A DNA stretch of 21,784 bases from Priapulus caudatus. Its lineage: Eukaryota > Priapulida > Priapulimorpha > Priapulimorphida > Priapulidae. Under the pieces are notes generated by a model. It was not told the origin of the DNA, ran no database searches, and saw only the letters and a program-made list of their open reading frames with translations. This document shows, piece after piece, positions 7,701-16,700 of the stretch; the stretch's first letter is position 1, and the number at the start of each line of letters is the position of its first letter. Position numbers and translations under genes: made by a program. The stretch covers positions 450,910 to 472,693 of the forward strand of contig NW_014577296.1 in assembly GCF_000485595.1 (NCBI RefSeq), given 5' to 3'.

Positions 7701-8881
7701 GTGGGAAGGAGCTGCTCACAGGCTGAGAGAGAGCAATTCAACGCATACAACCAGGTAATTTGTTACATAGTCCATAAAATGTGATAATACCTAGGAGGTG
7801 ACACCATACTGCAAAAATGTGATCTAAAAGGTTTCTTTGGTTGGGCTCATATGTTTTATTGTGAAAATGGGAAAATTATACTTGTAGCCTGGTATAATTG
7901 TCATGTTATAAAATTGTACTTTCCCAGACATTGAAATATAGTTGTACAAAATCGGGAAGCAAAAATTACATCCAGCCGCATTTAGGATGTTGTATTGTTG
8001 TATGTTGCACTTATTGTTCAGTGGGTTCAATTGTATGTTAATTCTTGCTATGTTAATTTGGCAAGGTGATTTTTTGAGCTAGTCAATAAAATCAGGTAAG
8101 AAGTATGCGTTTATTAACACGATGTAGCGATATTAGGAACAACTTTTATGACCATGTTGATCCATGATAAGCCTTTACTTCTTCTCCAGGAACATAAAGT
8201 GAGGGAAAAATTTGTGATGGCCTTACGAAAAGAATTTGCAGACTTTGGATTGCAGTATTCCATAGGTAAACAAAGTCTCTGCATACTTCAATAGAAGTGT
8301 TTGCTAGACGTTTTTATCACCTGCTGAAAGGCAATGTGATGCTAATGCTGCCTGGACAACAACCGACCCTTCTAAATAGATAGTAGCCAGCACATGTAAT
8401 TGTTTAACTCTTTGTTTTTCTGTGCAGGGGGACAGATAAGTTTTGACGTGTTTCCTAAAGGCTGGGACAAGACCTACTGCTTGAGACACGTGCTCCAAGA
8501 TGGTTTCAAAACGATTCACTTCTTCGGAGACAAAACCATTCCCGTAAATGTGCAATTTTCTAAGCAGTCTACTGTCTCTAGTAGAAAGTAAATGCAAATC
8601 TCGTTACATGTTTGTTAAGTTGCCCTCGTAGCATGCATGGTAAGGTGTTGGTGCCATATTCAGTATCTTTGTTGGACTATCCGTCTTCTTATTTTGCCTG
8701 CAATAGCATTGGGGATGTGAGATCTAGACACAGAAAAAGCATTTTTGACACTTTTTTTGCATTTCAGGGCGAAAACGATTACGAGATTTTCGCGGATGAA
8801 AGGACGATTGGTCATTCTGTGACCAGTCCAGCTGATACCATGCAGCAAGTGTGCGAACTGCTCCAAATGACCAGTCTATGA
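4712..8881 (+). CDS. PMM2: Phosphomannomutase gene, copy 2 (five exons recognised; middle exons not found)
   Basis: The product is a HAD-superfamily phosphomannomutase, a cytosolic enzyme that interconverts mannose-6-phosphate and mannose-1-phosphate for GDP-mannose and glycosylation. Exons seen: 4712-4780, 7655-7754, 8190-8265, 8428-8543 and 8768-8881. All have AG/GT borders and agreeing phases. Exon 1 holds the catalytic DxDGT motif (DIDGT, Asp13 the likely nucleophile, Asp15 the acid/base). Later exons carry the family sequence around GTFIEFRSG...[11 protein letters not shown], then [26 protein letters not shown] (Mg-binding acidic motif) and [14 protein letters not shown], ending in TGA at 8879. 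Human PMM2 is about 246 residues, and exon 1 ends in the same place and phase. The exons for roughly residues 24-120 were not found in 4781-7654. PMM1 and PMM2 are not separable here, so the symbol is provisional. Confidence 0.88.
4850..5224. mobile_element. MITE-like element with imperfect terminal inverted repeats, in PMM intron 1
   Basis: The left end reads GGTCTATATCCCCCAGGG. The complement of the right end (5224 leftwards) reads GGTCTATTGTTCCCCAGGG. The inverted similarity continues inward for about 80 bp through CTGGGTAC, GTCCGGT and repeated CCCTGGGTACC blocks. The element is about 375 bp with no coding capacity. Its centre carries CCCTAA-type telomere-like repeats. No clear target-site duplication is visible, so the family cannot be named. 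Confidence 0.65.
4994..5032 (-). repeat. Interstitial telomere-like (CCCTAA) tract inside the MITE
   Basis: Degenerate CCCTAA, CCCGAA and CCTGAA units end in two clean CCCTAA copies and CC. The orientation is opposite to the TTAGGG tract at 3457. Confidence 0.8.
5230..7650. other. Long intronic stretch where PMM middle exons are expected but not seen
   Basis: About 2.4 kb between the MITE and the next PMM exon. I searched for the family's conserved GVVGGSD, VF-ENGL and LPKKR signatures on the + strand and saw none. It contains AT-rich sequence, an A-run near 5413-5424 and a 34-bp direct repeat (7468-7556). Short open frames such as 6349-6651 match nothing I recognise. Confidence 0.55.
7468..7556 (+). 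repeat. Two direct copies of a ~34-bp unit
   Basis: The unit begins CATTACCGATACACCGATAC and ends TTCCACATTGAAA. It occurs at 7468-7502 and again at 7523-7556, spaced 55 bp start to start, with an intervening CGTGCGTGCTTCC segment. Each unit contains CCGATACA twice. Confidence 0.9.
7655..7754 (+). CDS. PMM2: PMM exon with GTFIEF...[11 protein letters not shown] block
   Basis: The acceptor TTTGCACAG precedes 7655 and donor GTAATT follows 7754. The first base completes a split codon, then the frame reads [27 protein letters not shown] and on to the final NQ. This matches the substrate-binding region of phosphomannomutases (GTFIEFRNG...NVSPIGRSCS in vertebrates). It ends in phase 0, agreeing with the next exon. 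Confidence 0.9.
8190..8265 (+). CDS. PMM2: PMM exon (EHKVREKF...LQYSIG)
   Basis: The acceptor CTTCTCCAG precedes 8190 and donor GTAAAC follows 8265. It encodes [20 protein letters not shown] and on to SI plus the first base of a Gly codon (phase 1). It corresponds to the vertebrate segment ENIRQKFVADLRKEF. A frameshifted counterpart lies at 248-323. Confidence 0.92.
8428..8543 (+). CDS. PMM2: PMM exon with [13 protein letters not shown] and HAD GDKT motif
   Basis: The acceptor TTTTTCTGTGCAG precedes 8428 and donor GTAAAT follows 8543. The frame completes the split Gly, then reads [36 protein letters not shown] and IP. The GDKT acidic residue is part of the metal site of HAD phosphatases. A counterpart with several indels lies at 491-607. 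Confidence 0.94.
8768..8881 (+). CDS. PMM2: PMM terminal exon and stop
   Basis: It begins after a T-rich tract and CATTTCAG. It encodes [20 protein letters not shown], then [12 protein letters not shown] and a short QMTSL tail, with TGA at 8879-8881. It matches the C-terminal [21 protein letters not shown]-type region of the family. No AATAAA is evident just downstream. The indel-bearing counterpart is 2591-2706. Confidence 0.94.
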   Translation, partial: GENDYEIFADERTIGHSVTSPADTMQQVCELLQMTSL

Positions 8882-10093
8882 TGTTGGAAAGCTTTCACTG
8901 TCAAGTGCTGCCATCTAGCGTGAATTATGTTATTGAATGTTATGCGAGTGCGCCGGTTTTGGAAACATTCCATTAAGTTATCGTACTATGAGTTGAGACC
9001 ATGGTTGAGACCCATACATATGAAATATCCTCCATTTAAAATTTCTGTTTATCTTGCGTTAATAATAGGGGATTACTATAAAATGTCTACACAAAAGCTT
9101 AGCAGCGGTTGTTTATAAAATTTTTATTTTAATTTTTTTTTTTTTTTTTTTTTTATAACAAAAATCCAGGAAGCAGTTTACTAATTAAACAGAAAACTTG
9201 GTGCAGGGAACTTCATAAAACATAAGTATGCAGAATACATTTCAAGGAGACCCACCAAGCTGTTTGCAAACGTATTGAAATTGTTATGAATTATGTGTAA
9301 ACCATGTATTTTGCATTATGAAAATATAACGATTTTGTTTTATGAAGACAATGCAAGATAGGCTGTAAGATCAGTTTATTAGATTCATCACTTTCATAGT
9401 TTATTTAAATGGATCATGACTAAGTGTGGTGTTATATATAGATATCAAGTAGTAGCATTATCAAAATCAGCTTTTCCTTTAGCCGTTTAGCGATATTATT
9501 CATATCAGTCTAGCTAGTTACATCATAAGATATAATTTGTACAGAATCCGTGAGAATTTTCCAACATTTGAGGAATTGACAACGTAACATAATCAAGAGC
9601 TTATAATACCCCATATCAGCGCGAATACGTTAAATGTGTGAACGGGCCCTAGGGGTGAAGTATTGGCGACAAAAACCGTCATTGCAATATATTGCAATAC
9701 GGACAAAAAACCGTATTGCAAATTTTTCCCAATACGTACTTGGAAGTGTATACCATGCATATATAGTAACAATTTGATGGTTTTAATTCATTATATATGT
9801 ATTATATGACAGTGATTTAATCTTCTATGTTTTTCTTGAGTAACAGAAGACGGCATGTTTTTCACGCTCGACAGTGCAGCCCTCTGTGCCGTAACAATGT
9901 CAACCGCTGAGTACTGAATACCCTCCCGCGAAGGCGACAGAGGTAGCTGGGAATACACAATTACCTCCTGGCCGTGCATTAATTGGCCGTTATATATCTA
10001 TGTGATACTAAAACTGAAACTAGAAACTGAAACTGCAACAGTGGTGAATCAGCTTCAGCTGTATCGCGCGGCAGCGCGGGCACCAGGTGAGCA
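8882..10093. other. PMM 3' flank, AT-rich, no gene seen
   Basis: The first ~130 bp match the copy-1 downstream region (2707-2838); the match then ends where the LTR begins in copy 1. The rest is AT-rich with a long T-run (about 9130-9153) and a transposon-end remnant at 9650-9750. Short open frames such as 8927-9118 and 9791-9979 have no recognisable family signature. Confidence 0.6.
9650..9750 (+). mobile_element. DNA-transposon terminus remnant with hairpins
   Basis: TAGGGGTG at 9650-9657 is followed by a palindrome TTGCAATATATTGCAA (9682-9697). A perfect 10-bp stem then joins TGCAATACGG (9693-9702) and CCGTATTGCA (9711-9720). A complementary CACCCCTA end preceded by ATATTGCAATATACC sits at 20138-20182. 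Such AGGGGTG-starting ends are common in hAT-like elements of animals; that assignment is inference. Confidence 0.45.
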
Positions 10094-11521
10094 TCTAATA
10101 TATATTGAGTTCGTCGTATGTATGTATGTATGCTATTATGTAGTATGTATGTATTTCAAAAAAAATAGAAAATATGAAAAGAAAAAAAAAACCACTATAG
10201 GCGGCCAAACCGCCCAAGCGATCTGGATGCATTTTACGGCGAATCGTTATAGCCCGCGGAGTGTTCTTAGCTGAAAATAAACTGCCAAAACCGTCAAACT
10301 CACGCAAAATTCGTGAAAAACCCCTCAATTCGTCATCTTTCACACATTATCATGCACTTGACTGTACAGTGGCTTGCCACGCAGAGAGAAAAACGATTTC
10401 CTCATCTCATCCGGCTGCTGGTATTTGTGAAACCGAAACGAAGTACTAAAACAGAGCAAACCAGGTATATTTTATGTGTCAGTGTGCGCGCAATGGCGGG
10501 CGTGTGTTTACAGTTGAAAGCTTCAAGTGCTGTGGTTACCCGACTGCATTTGTTTTATCAAAGAGGAATGAAAGAGAATGTGCAACCCATTCGTACCATG
10601 TGTTACATATAACTTTGTTCTTATTTACGACATATTACTATATGTTCACAGGGGTCTCGTTGCGGTTGTGCTGTCATTAAAGTCCATACGTAACCGTTTT
10701 TTTACGCATGCTTATTATATGATTAGCACTGATTTGTAAATTTTTATTAGAGATCACTATAGTTTAGTATGAGTATTATATAGTTTGAGAGGTTACGATT
10801 GCTCAAAGACATCAACGGCATAAAGACGCGTACCAAGTGAGTAACATTCTTTTGTAATTACAAATTTCCACCCACTCGCCTGGCCTGTTGTATACTAATA
10901 TCGACTTTTTTTATTCATGCTACGACTTTTAGAAGTCCATGTAACCACATTCGAAAGCTATCTTTTCTGATTTCAGTGAGAGAAATTCCTTTCATTTCAA
11001 TGTGCATTGGTTGCGCGCAACGGTTCACTATACAATATCCAATGACACAGACCCACTCGCTGGCCTGTCTCTTCTATACTATATACCCAATTTCGTATAT
11101 TCATGCTGACGATCTGACCAATGGATACGCTGTACGTGGTAGCCTCACAGTTCGAGATCGCCAGCAATCTCTACATATTTCCAGCCCACAAACAATACAC
11201 GCAAACATTGTTGTTTCAAGAGGTTTTCAAATGAAAACTGAACACCATTCGTACATGCTGTTATAAATAACTTTTTCATCATGTGGCACCAATATTACTA
11301 TTATGTTTCGCGGGTTCTAATTCGGTTCTGCTGTCTATAAGATGTCATACGTAACAGTTTTTCCCCATGCTTATTATTTTATTACAACTGATTCTAAATA
11401 TTGTATGTGTGCCAATGTTGGTATTGTCTGATTTTTACCCAAAGTTCTCTATTGTGTTCCAATTATTTAGTAGTATGAATTAGTAGCACGATATTTACCA
11501 GCGCAGCGGTACCGCAGCTAG
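10094..11521 (+). mobile_element. Non-autonomous Helitron A
   Basis: The 5' end is TCTAATATATATTGAG, preceded by A. It is followed by a GTATGTATGTAT run and the block GGCCAAACCGCCCAAGCGATCTGGAT (10202-10227; contiguous but for one base with the B copy). The 3' end has GTAGCACGAT, a hairpin TACC-AGCGCAGC-GGTA (11496-11511), then CCGCAG and CTAG at 11518-11521. The same termini recur in units B and C. Helitrons start TC, end CTRR with a hairpin just upstream and insert between A and T, and all these signs are present. It carries no Rep/helicase sequence. It holds one copy of the ~181-bp repeat seen in unit B (10871-11051, plus the start of another) and a duplicated subterminal block. Confidence 0.85.
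10555..11400 (+). repeat. Duplicated subterminal block inside Helitron A
   Basis: Segment 10555-10745 resembles 11213-11400. Both run from an AAGAGG...GAAA...CATTCGTAC...ATAACTTT stretch through GGTTGTGCTGTC-like sequence to CATACGTAAC-GTTTTT and CATGCTTATTAT. The offset is about 658 bp. Unit C has the same order with a shortened first copy (19350-19410) and a full second (19525-19690), so the duplication predates the split of A and C. Confidence 0.7.
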
Positions 11522-12232
11522 TCTAATATATATTGAGGTTCGTATGTAGTATGTAATGTATGGTATGGTATCTTCCGGCTATAGGCGGCAAACCGCCCAA
11601 GCGATCTGGATTCAATTTTCCACAGGGCCATCTCTTTTACCCGGGGAGTGTTCGTAGCTTGAAAAAACCTGCCAAACGCGTCAAACTTCACCGAAAATCC
11701 GTGAAAAGCCGTTAATTCGTCAATTCTTCACACAATTCAGCCACTCACTTGCCACAGTGCTGCACACAGAGAAAAATTCCATGACTAATATTTCTCTCCA
11801 TCGATCATTGCTGTGTATTGTGAACGAAAGCAATTACTAAAACACGACCCAACCAAGGAGGATTGAGTCATTTCAATTTCTCCTACCTCCAACCAGCCTG
11901 CTGCTAATGTGAAACCAAACCATATACTAAAACTAACCACACAGTCAAAACAGTTCAGCAGAAAGCAGACAGACTCAAACGCGTTAGAGGTTGGAGGGAC
12001 TGTACAGTTAACCTAACTACACCTGAGGTTAGAACTTGCGTACAAGTGAGTAATTCTTTTGCTAAATTCAAATATTTCCGCCACTCGCTGCCTTGTCCGT
12101 TTACTATTTATGCAATGTTGTTATTCATCCTACGATCTCGGCAAGATTGCACCATTCAAAGCTATGCCTTTATCTCATTCAGTAGCAAATTCCCTGCGCA
12201 ACGTGCACGCTCGTGCCTGCTCAATTCGCCGT

Positions 12233-12425
12233 CGTGTGTGCGTGTGTGTGTGCGTGCCGTGCGGTGCGTGTCGTGCGTGCGTGCGTGCGTGTGCAGTGTG
12301 TTTGCACCGTGTGTTGTGTTGTGTGTGTGTGTGTGTGTCGTGTGTTGTGTGTGTGTTGTCAGTCTGTGTGTCTGTGTTGTGTCAGAAGAGAGCGAGAGAG
12401 GTGTGTGTGTGGTGTGTGTGTGTGT

Positions 12426-12458
<33 letters not shown>

Positions 12459-12496
12459 CTGTGTGTGTGGTGTGTGGTGTGTGTGTCTGTGTGTGT

Positions 12497-12542
<46 letters not shown>

Positions 12543-12594
12543 GCGTCTGATGCTGTGTGAGAGAAGCGAAGAGAGGTTGTGTGTGTATGTGTGT

Positions 12595-12643
<49 letters not shown>

Positions 12644-12655
12644 TGGTGGACAGAG
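12233..12655 (+). repeat. Long compound GT microsatellite
   Basis: About 420 bp of (GT)n with interruptions (CGTGCG, CTGTGT, GAGAGCGAGAGAG, GAAGCGAAGAGAG), the longest pure runs near 12498-12541 and 12597-12635. It lies in the 5' non-coding part of Helitron B. All long open frames here (Cys/Val-rich on +, His/Thr-rich on -) are repeat artefacts. Long GT tracts can adopt Z-DNA. Confidence 0.95.
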
Positions 12656-12812
12656 AGAGAAAGAACACATTATCCGCGTTGCGTCAATCATGCGTGTACG
12701 CGAGGTCGCGAGATACTGTGTCAGTGCATGCCCGGATGCCGTAAGCCGGAGGCTAGGCGACGCCGACCACCACTCGCTCGCCTGTCAGGCGCCGGTAAGC
12801 CAGGAGGGGTTC

Positions 12813-13259
12813 GGGGGGTTCGAACGAACCCGCCCCGACCTACCCCCAAAGGCAAAAAAAATTTTGTTGAAAATTTTGCATGAATTTCACCTCATGTCGC
12901 TCCATTTTAGTGTAATATGCAAAATCTCCATCGTGCGGGCAGGCGTGAGACAGTGGAACACCCCCCTCCCACACCCTCCCCTCCGCTCGGTCGCTTGCTC
13001 CCTCGCTGGTCGCTTTCGCGACCCAGCAGGGGGGTGTACAGGGGGGTCCTGGGAGTCCAGACCCCCTTGTTTTCTCCGCGCAGAAAACGCATCGAGGGGG
13101 TGTAATTTTTAAAAAAATTCCTGGGGAGGGCGCCCCCCGACACCCCCTCCTTTCGCGTGTGCTCTACCTTTGGTACGGTACACCCCCCCTGGTGTACAAA
13201 TCCTGTAGCACACACCGCTGCCGGAGCAAATTGCTAACATTGAAAAACGAACCCCCCCC
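12813..13259. mobile_element. ~450-bp MITE-like insertion in Helitron B leader
   Basis: GGGGGGTTCG at 12813-12822 is inverted as CGAACCCCCC at 13248-13257. The interior differs sharply from the AT-rich Helitron leader: it is rich in C and G runs, with a palindromic GGGTTCGAACGAACCC at the left. No coding is recognised. No clear target-site duplication is seen, so this is a tentative call. Confidence 0.45.
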
Positions 13260-13333
13260 ACATAAAGCTGGCTACGGCTTGCCTGTCTGTATACTAATCA
13301 TTCACTAGGAAAAATATCCAGTGCACACACACT

Positions 13334-13700
13334 CCACTCGCTGGCCTGTCTGTATACTATATAACATGCAATTGTTTTTATTCATGCTACCATCTCACAA
13401 TCCATTCTACCATTCCAAAGCTATGCCTTTTCTCATTCAGTAGAAACATTCCTTAATTTCCATGTCCATCGTTGCGCGCCAAGCATTCACTACACAATAT
13501 CCAGTAGACACACACACCCCACTTGCTCGCCTTTCTCTATCTATACTATATATCGAATTCCTTTTATTCATCGTACGATCTCACAATGCATTCTACCATT
13601 CCAAAGCTATGCCTTTTCTGATTCAGTAGGAAAATTCCTTAATTTCAATGTGCATCGTTGTGCGCCCGCAGTCACGTAGACAATATCCATGTGCACACAG
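13334..13700 (+). repeat. ~185-bp tandem repeat in Helitron leader (two units; more copies elsewhere)
   Basis: Units begin CCACTCGCTGGCCTGTCT at 13334 and again near 13519 (CCACTTGCTCGCCT). Each runs through TTTTATTCAT, ACCATTCCAAAGCTATGCC, TTCAGTAGAAA and AATATCCA. A related unit in Helitron A starts at 10871 with the next at 11052 (181-bp period). A partial unit starts at 12081. These appear to be a Helitron-borne 5' non-coding repeat. Confidence 0.85.
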
Positions 13701-13796
13701 TCGGGCCGAGGTCTTCCGATAATATCCAGCAGCCAAAGGCTTAATAAGCTATCCCTATTCTGTCTCTACAGGTCGTACGCCATACAACTATACACG

Positions 13797-16700
13797 ATGC
13801 CCCCTAAGCGTCCCCACATTGCACGCAAATCACCGAAAGCTACAGCAAACGCTAAAGCTTCCAGACGTCACACTCCCGAAGTCCATCAGGCCCGTCTACA
13901 CCAAATGCGAGACACGGCAGCAGCCGTCCGACAACATGAGACTCCCGAAGTCCATCAGTTGCCGTCTCACCAAAATAGCGAGACACGGCAGCAGCGTCCG
14001 ACAACATGAGACCTCCCGAAGTCATCAGTGTCCGTCTACACCAAATGCCGAGACACGCAGCAGCCCGTTCGACAAACAGGAGACTCCCGAAGGTTCATGA
14101 CAGGTCCGTCTCGCCAAATGCGAAGACATCGGCGGCAAGCGTCCGACATTCATGAAGACTCCCGAAGTCCATCCGGTCCGTCTACACAAATTGCGAGACC
14201 GGCCAGCATCCGCGTCCGACAACATGATACTCCCGAAGTCCATCAGGCCGCCGTCTACACCAAATGCGAGAACATCGACGCAGAGCTGTCCGACAACATG
14301 AGACTCCCGAGTCCAGCAGCGCCCGTCTACACAATGCAAGCACGGCAAGCCAAGCCGTCGACAAACATGAGGACTCGAAGTCCATCCAGGCCGTCTCACC
14401 ACAATGCGAGAGCAGCGGCGGCAGCCGTCCGACAACATGAGACACCCGAAGTCCATCAGGCCCGCTCACGGCAGCAACATGCGTGTGACCAATCGCATAA
14501 TAGGGCCAGCGCCTTTTTCAAAACTCAATCGCGGCTGCTTTCATTAGCAACCCCGACATTCATTATTCTTTTTACCGCCACTATTGTGAGGAATGACGCC
14601 AACATCTGTGCTTCTGGTTTGAAAAGAAATGGCCACAAGAACCGAGAGGGTCTCTGCTGTTCTGGAGGCATAAGTTATCTTCCACCAATTCAAGACGGCA
14701 CCCAGAGCCCTCAGGCAACTACGATCAATGGCCCAACACACCAGATTCCAGGCACTTCCTGCCACAAAATCGTCATTACAACTCCTTCCAGATGACGTCA
14801 TTTGGAGCAACTAACTCGTCACACCAATGAGGTCCACATTCAAGGTTCAGGGACAGGTTCTAACCATCGAATTGGATCATTGCTAACCCATTACCTGATG
14901 AGGAATCAACAAATTCCTTAACAAACCCTATACTTCATTTCGACATGGATCTAACAGCACGCGCGCGTTCGAAACTTACACAGCAATAGGCAGCTATATA
15001 ACGTTTGTTCTGCAACAATGCTGCACCAATTACAACACCTATGTAACCGGCTTCAAGTATTGCGTTGGGAGAACTGTTCCGTGCGCCATGACGTACCTAT
15101 TCTATCATTGCGGGACAAGCGCCCGGCAGGGGAACACGATACGTCGCTTCCAATGCCACCGGTCACACAATGAAGTTGCTGTCATTCATCGCAGGAGGAG
15201 CACGGTTATGTTGAATTGGTCCTCCACCACGTGATCGCCACCATCAAAAAATACGCGACAGCACCCGTGTCATCATGATGCCTTCAATATCTCTCCATTT
15301 GTGTCGCGGGGACGATGGCTACCACTTTGGCTCAAACACGTCGACACCATTACCACAGGTGTCCAGGCACTCAACAAAAACAGTTTCGTGTAGGATTTCT
15401 ATGGTACGGTTTATGGTCGAGAGGTACCTTTAATACCATCTCTCGCTGCAGCCCTCTTCACCAGCTACGCTGTGAACATTGTTTGCAAAAGTCAGAGTCG
15501 GAGAGATGCTTACATTAGGGACGCACATGCAGCGTGAACTGACGGTGCGAACAATACGTTCATTCTCAGGGATTGCATTCAATAATTCGATGCAGGGTGG
15601 TTGCTACATTACATATTGGCCAATTGTGCATTCTTCCGTCCAGCTTCACGGGAGGCCGCACGATACAGCACGAGCGTGTTCAATGATGCCATGACATATG
15701 TCCGCTGCTATGCACCGCCCAGATTTATTCATTACTTTACATAGCAAATACAAACTGCCCAGAGCGTGAGGAAAAGTTTATTTGATGGCCAGGTCCAGCC
15801 AGTGACCAGCCATAACTTAATCGCCAGAGTTTTTCACCAACAGGTCAATAAGTTTATGCATGTCATTCAAAACGGACACTATTGGCAAAGTCAGGTGCGA
15901 CATTTACGCATCGAATGGCAAGAAAGAGGGGCTACCACATGCGCACATTCCTCATCTGGCTTATGTACAAATATACACTCCACCAAGCTGGACTCTTTCA
16001 TCTCAGGCAGAACTACCATGATTTGACCAACGACCCACAGCCTGCACACGACCATCAAAAGCCCAACATGATTCATGGACCAGTGTGGTGGCACTGAATC
16101 CCAATGCTTCCGTGCAACGAAAGACGGCAAATGCACAAAGAATGTATTCCCGCAACATTGATCAGCAGACACAGACCGCACGTGATGGATTATCCTCCAT
16201 TACCGCAGACAAAGCGCCGGCCATGGGAGGTCTCACTGCTATTGGTTCAGGATAGGTCAACAGCAGGTTCACGTTGACAACAGTGGGTCGTCCCTACTGT
16301 CCGTTGCTCTCGAAGATGTTCAATGCTCACATCAATGTCGATTCTGTAAACTCCTCAAGTCGATCAAGTACCTTGCAAGTATGTAAATAAGGGTCTGATG
16401 CCTGCGATGTTTGGCATCCAAGCCCAACAACTGCGATAGGTTCAGCACATAGGAAATGGGACGATACATGAGCAGCAACTGGGCAGTTTGGCGCATTCTT
16501 GCCTTTCCATCCATGAGCGCCAACCCAGCCGTCCAAACAACTTGCTGGTCGCACTGGAAAACGGCCAGCGGGTATATTTCACACGGCCCTGCCACAGCAC
16601 CAGAAACAAGCCGAGTTCCCAAAAGATACCACCTCACGGCATTCTTTAAGCTGTGTCAGAGGACGACTTCTGCCAGAACGTCTATACTATAACGAGATTG

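Noticed and set aside
10020-10093. A further Helitron 3' end (CGCGCGGCAGCGCGGGCACC) immediately left of unit A
   Set aside because: It has a small hairpin (CGCGC/GCGCG) and vaguely resembles the terminal motif, but it lacks CTAG and the GTAGCACGATTTTACC block present in units A, B and C.
12046-12744. Long Cys/Val-rich (+) and His/Thr-rich (-) open frames
   Set aside because: They are translations of the GT microsatellite in all frames.
14025-14469. Minus-strand open frames opposite the RepHel repeats
   Set aside because: They are shadows of the + strand 23-residue coding repeat.
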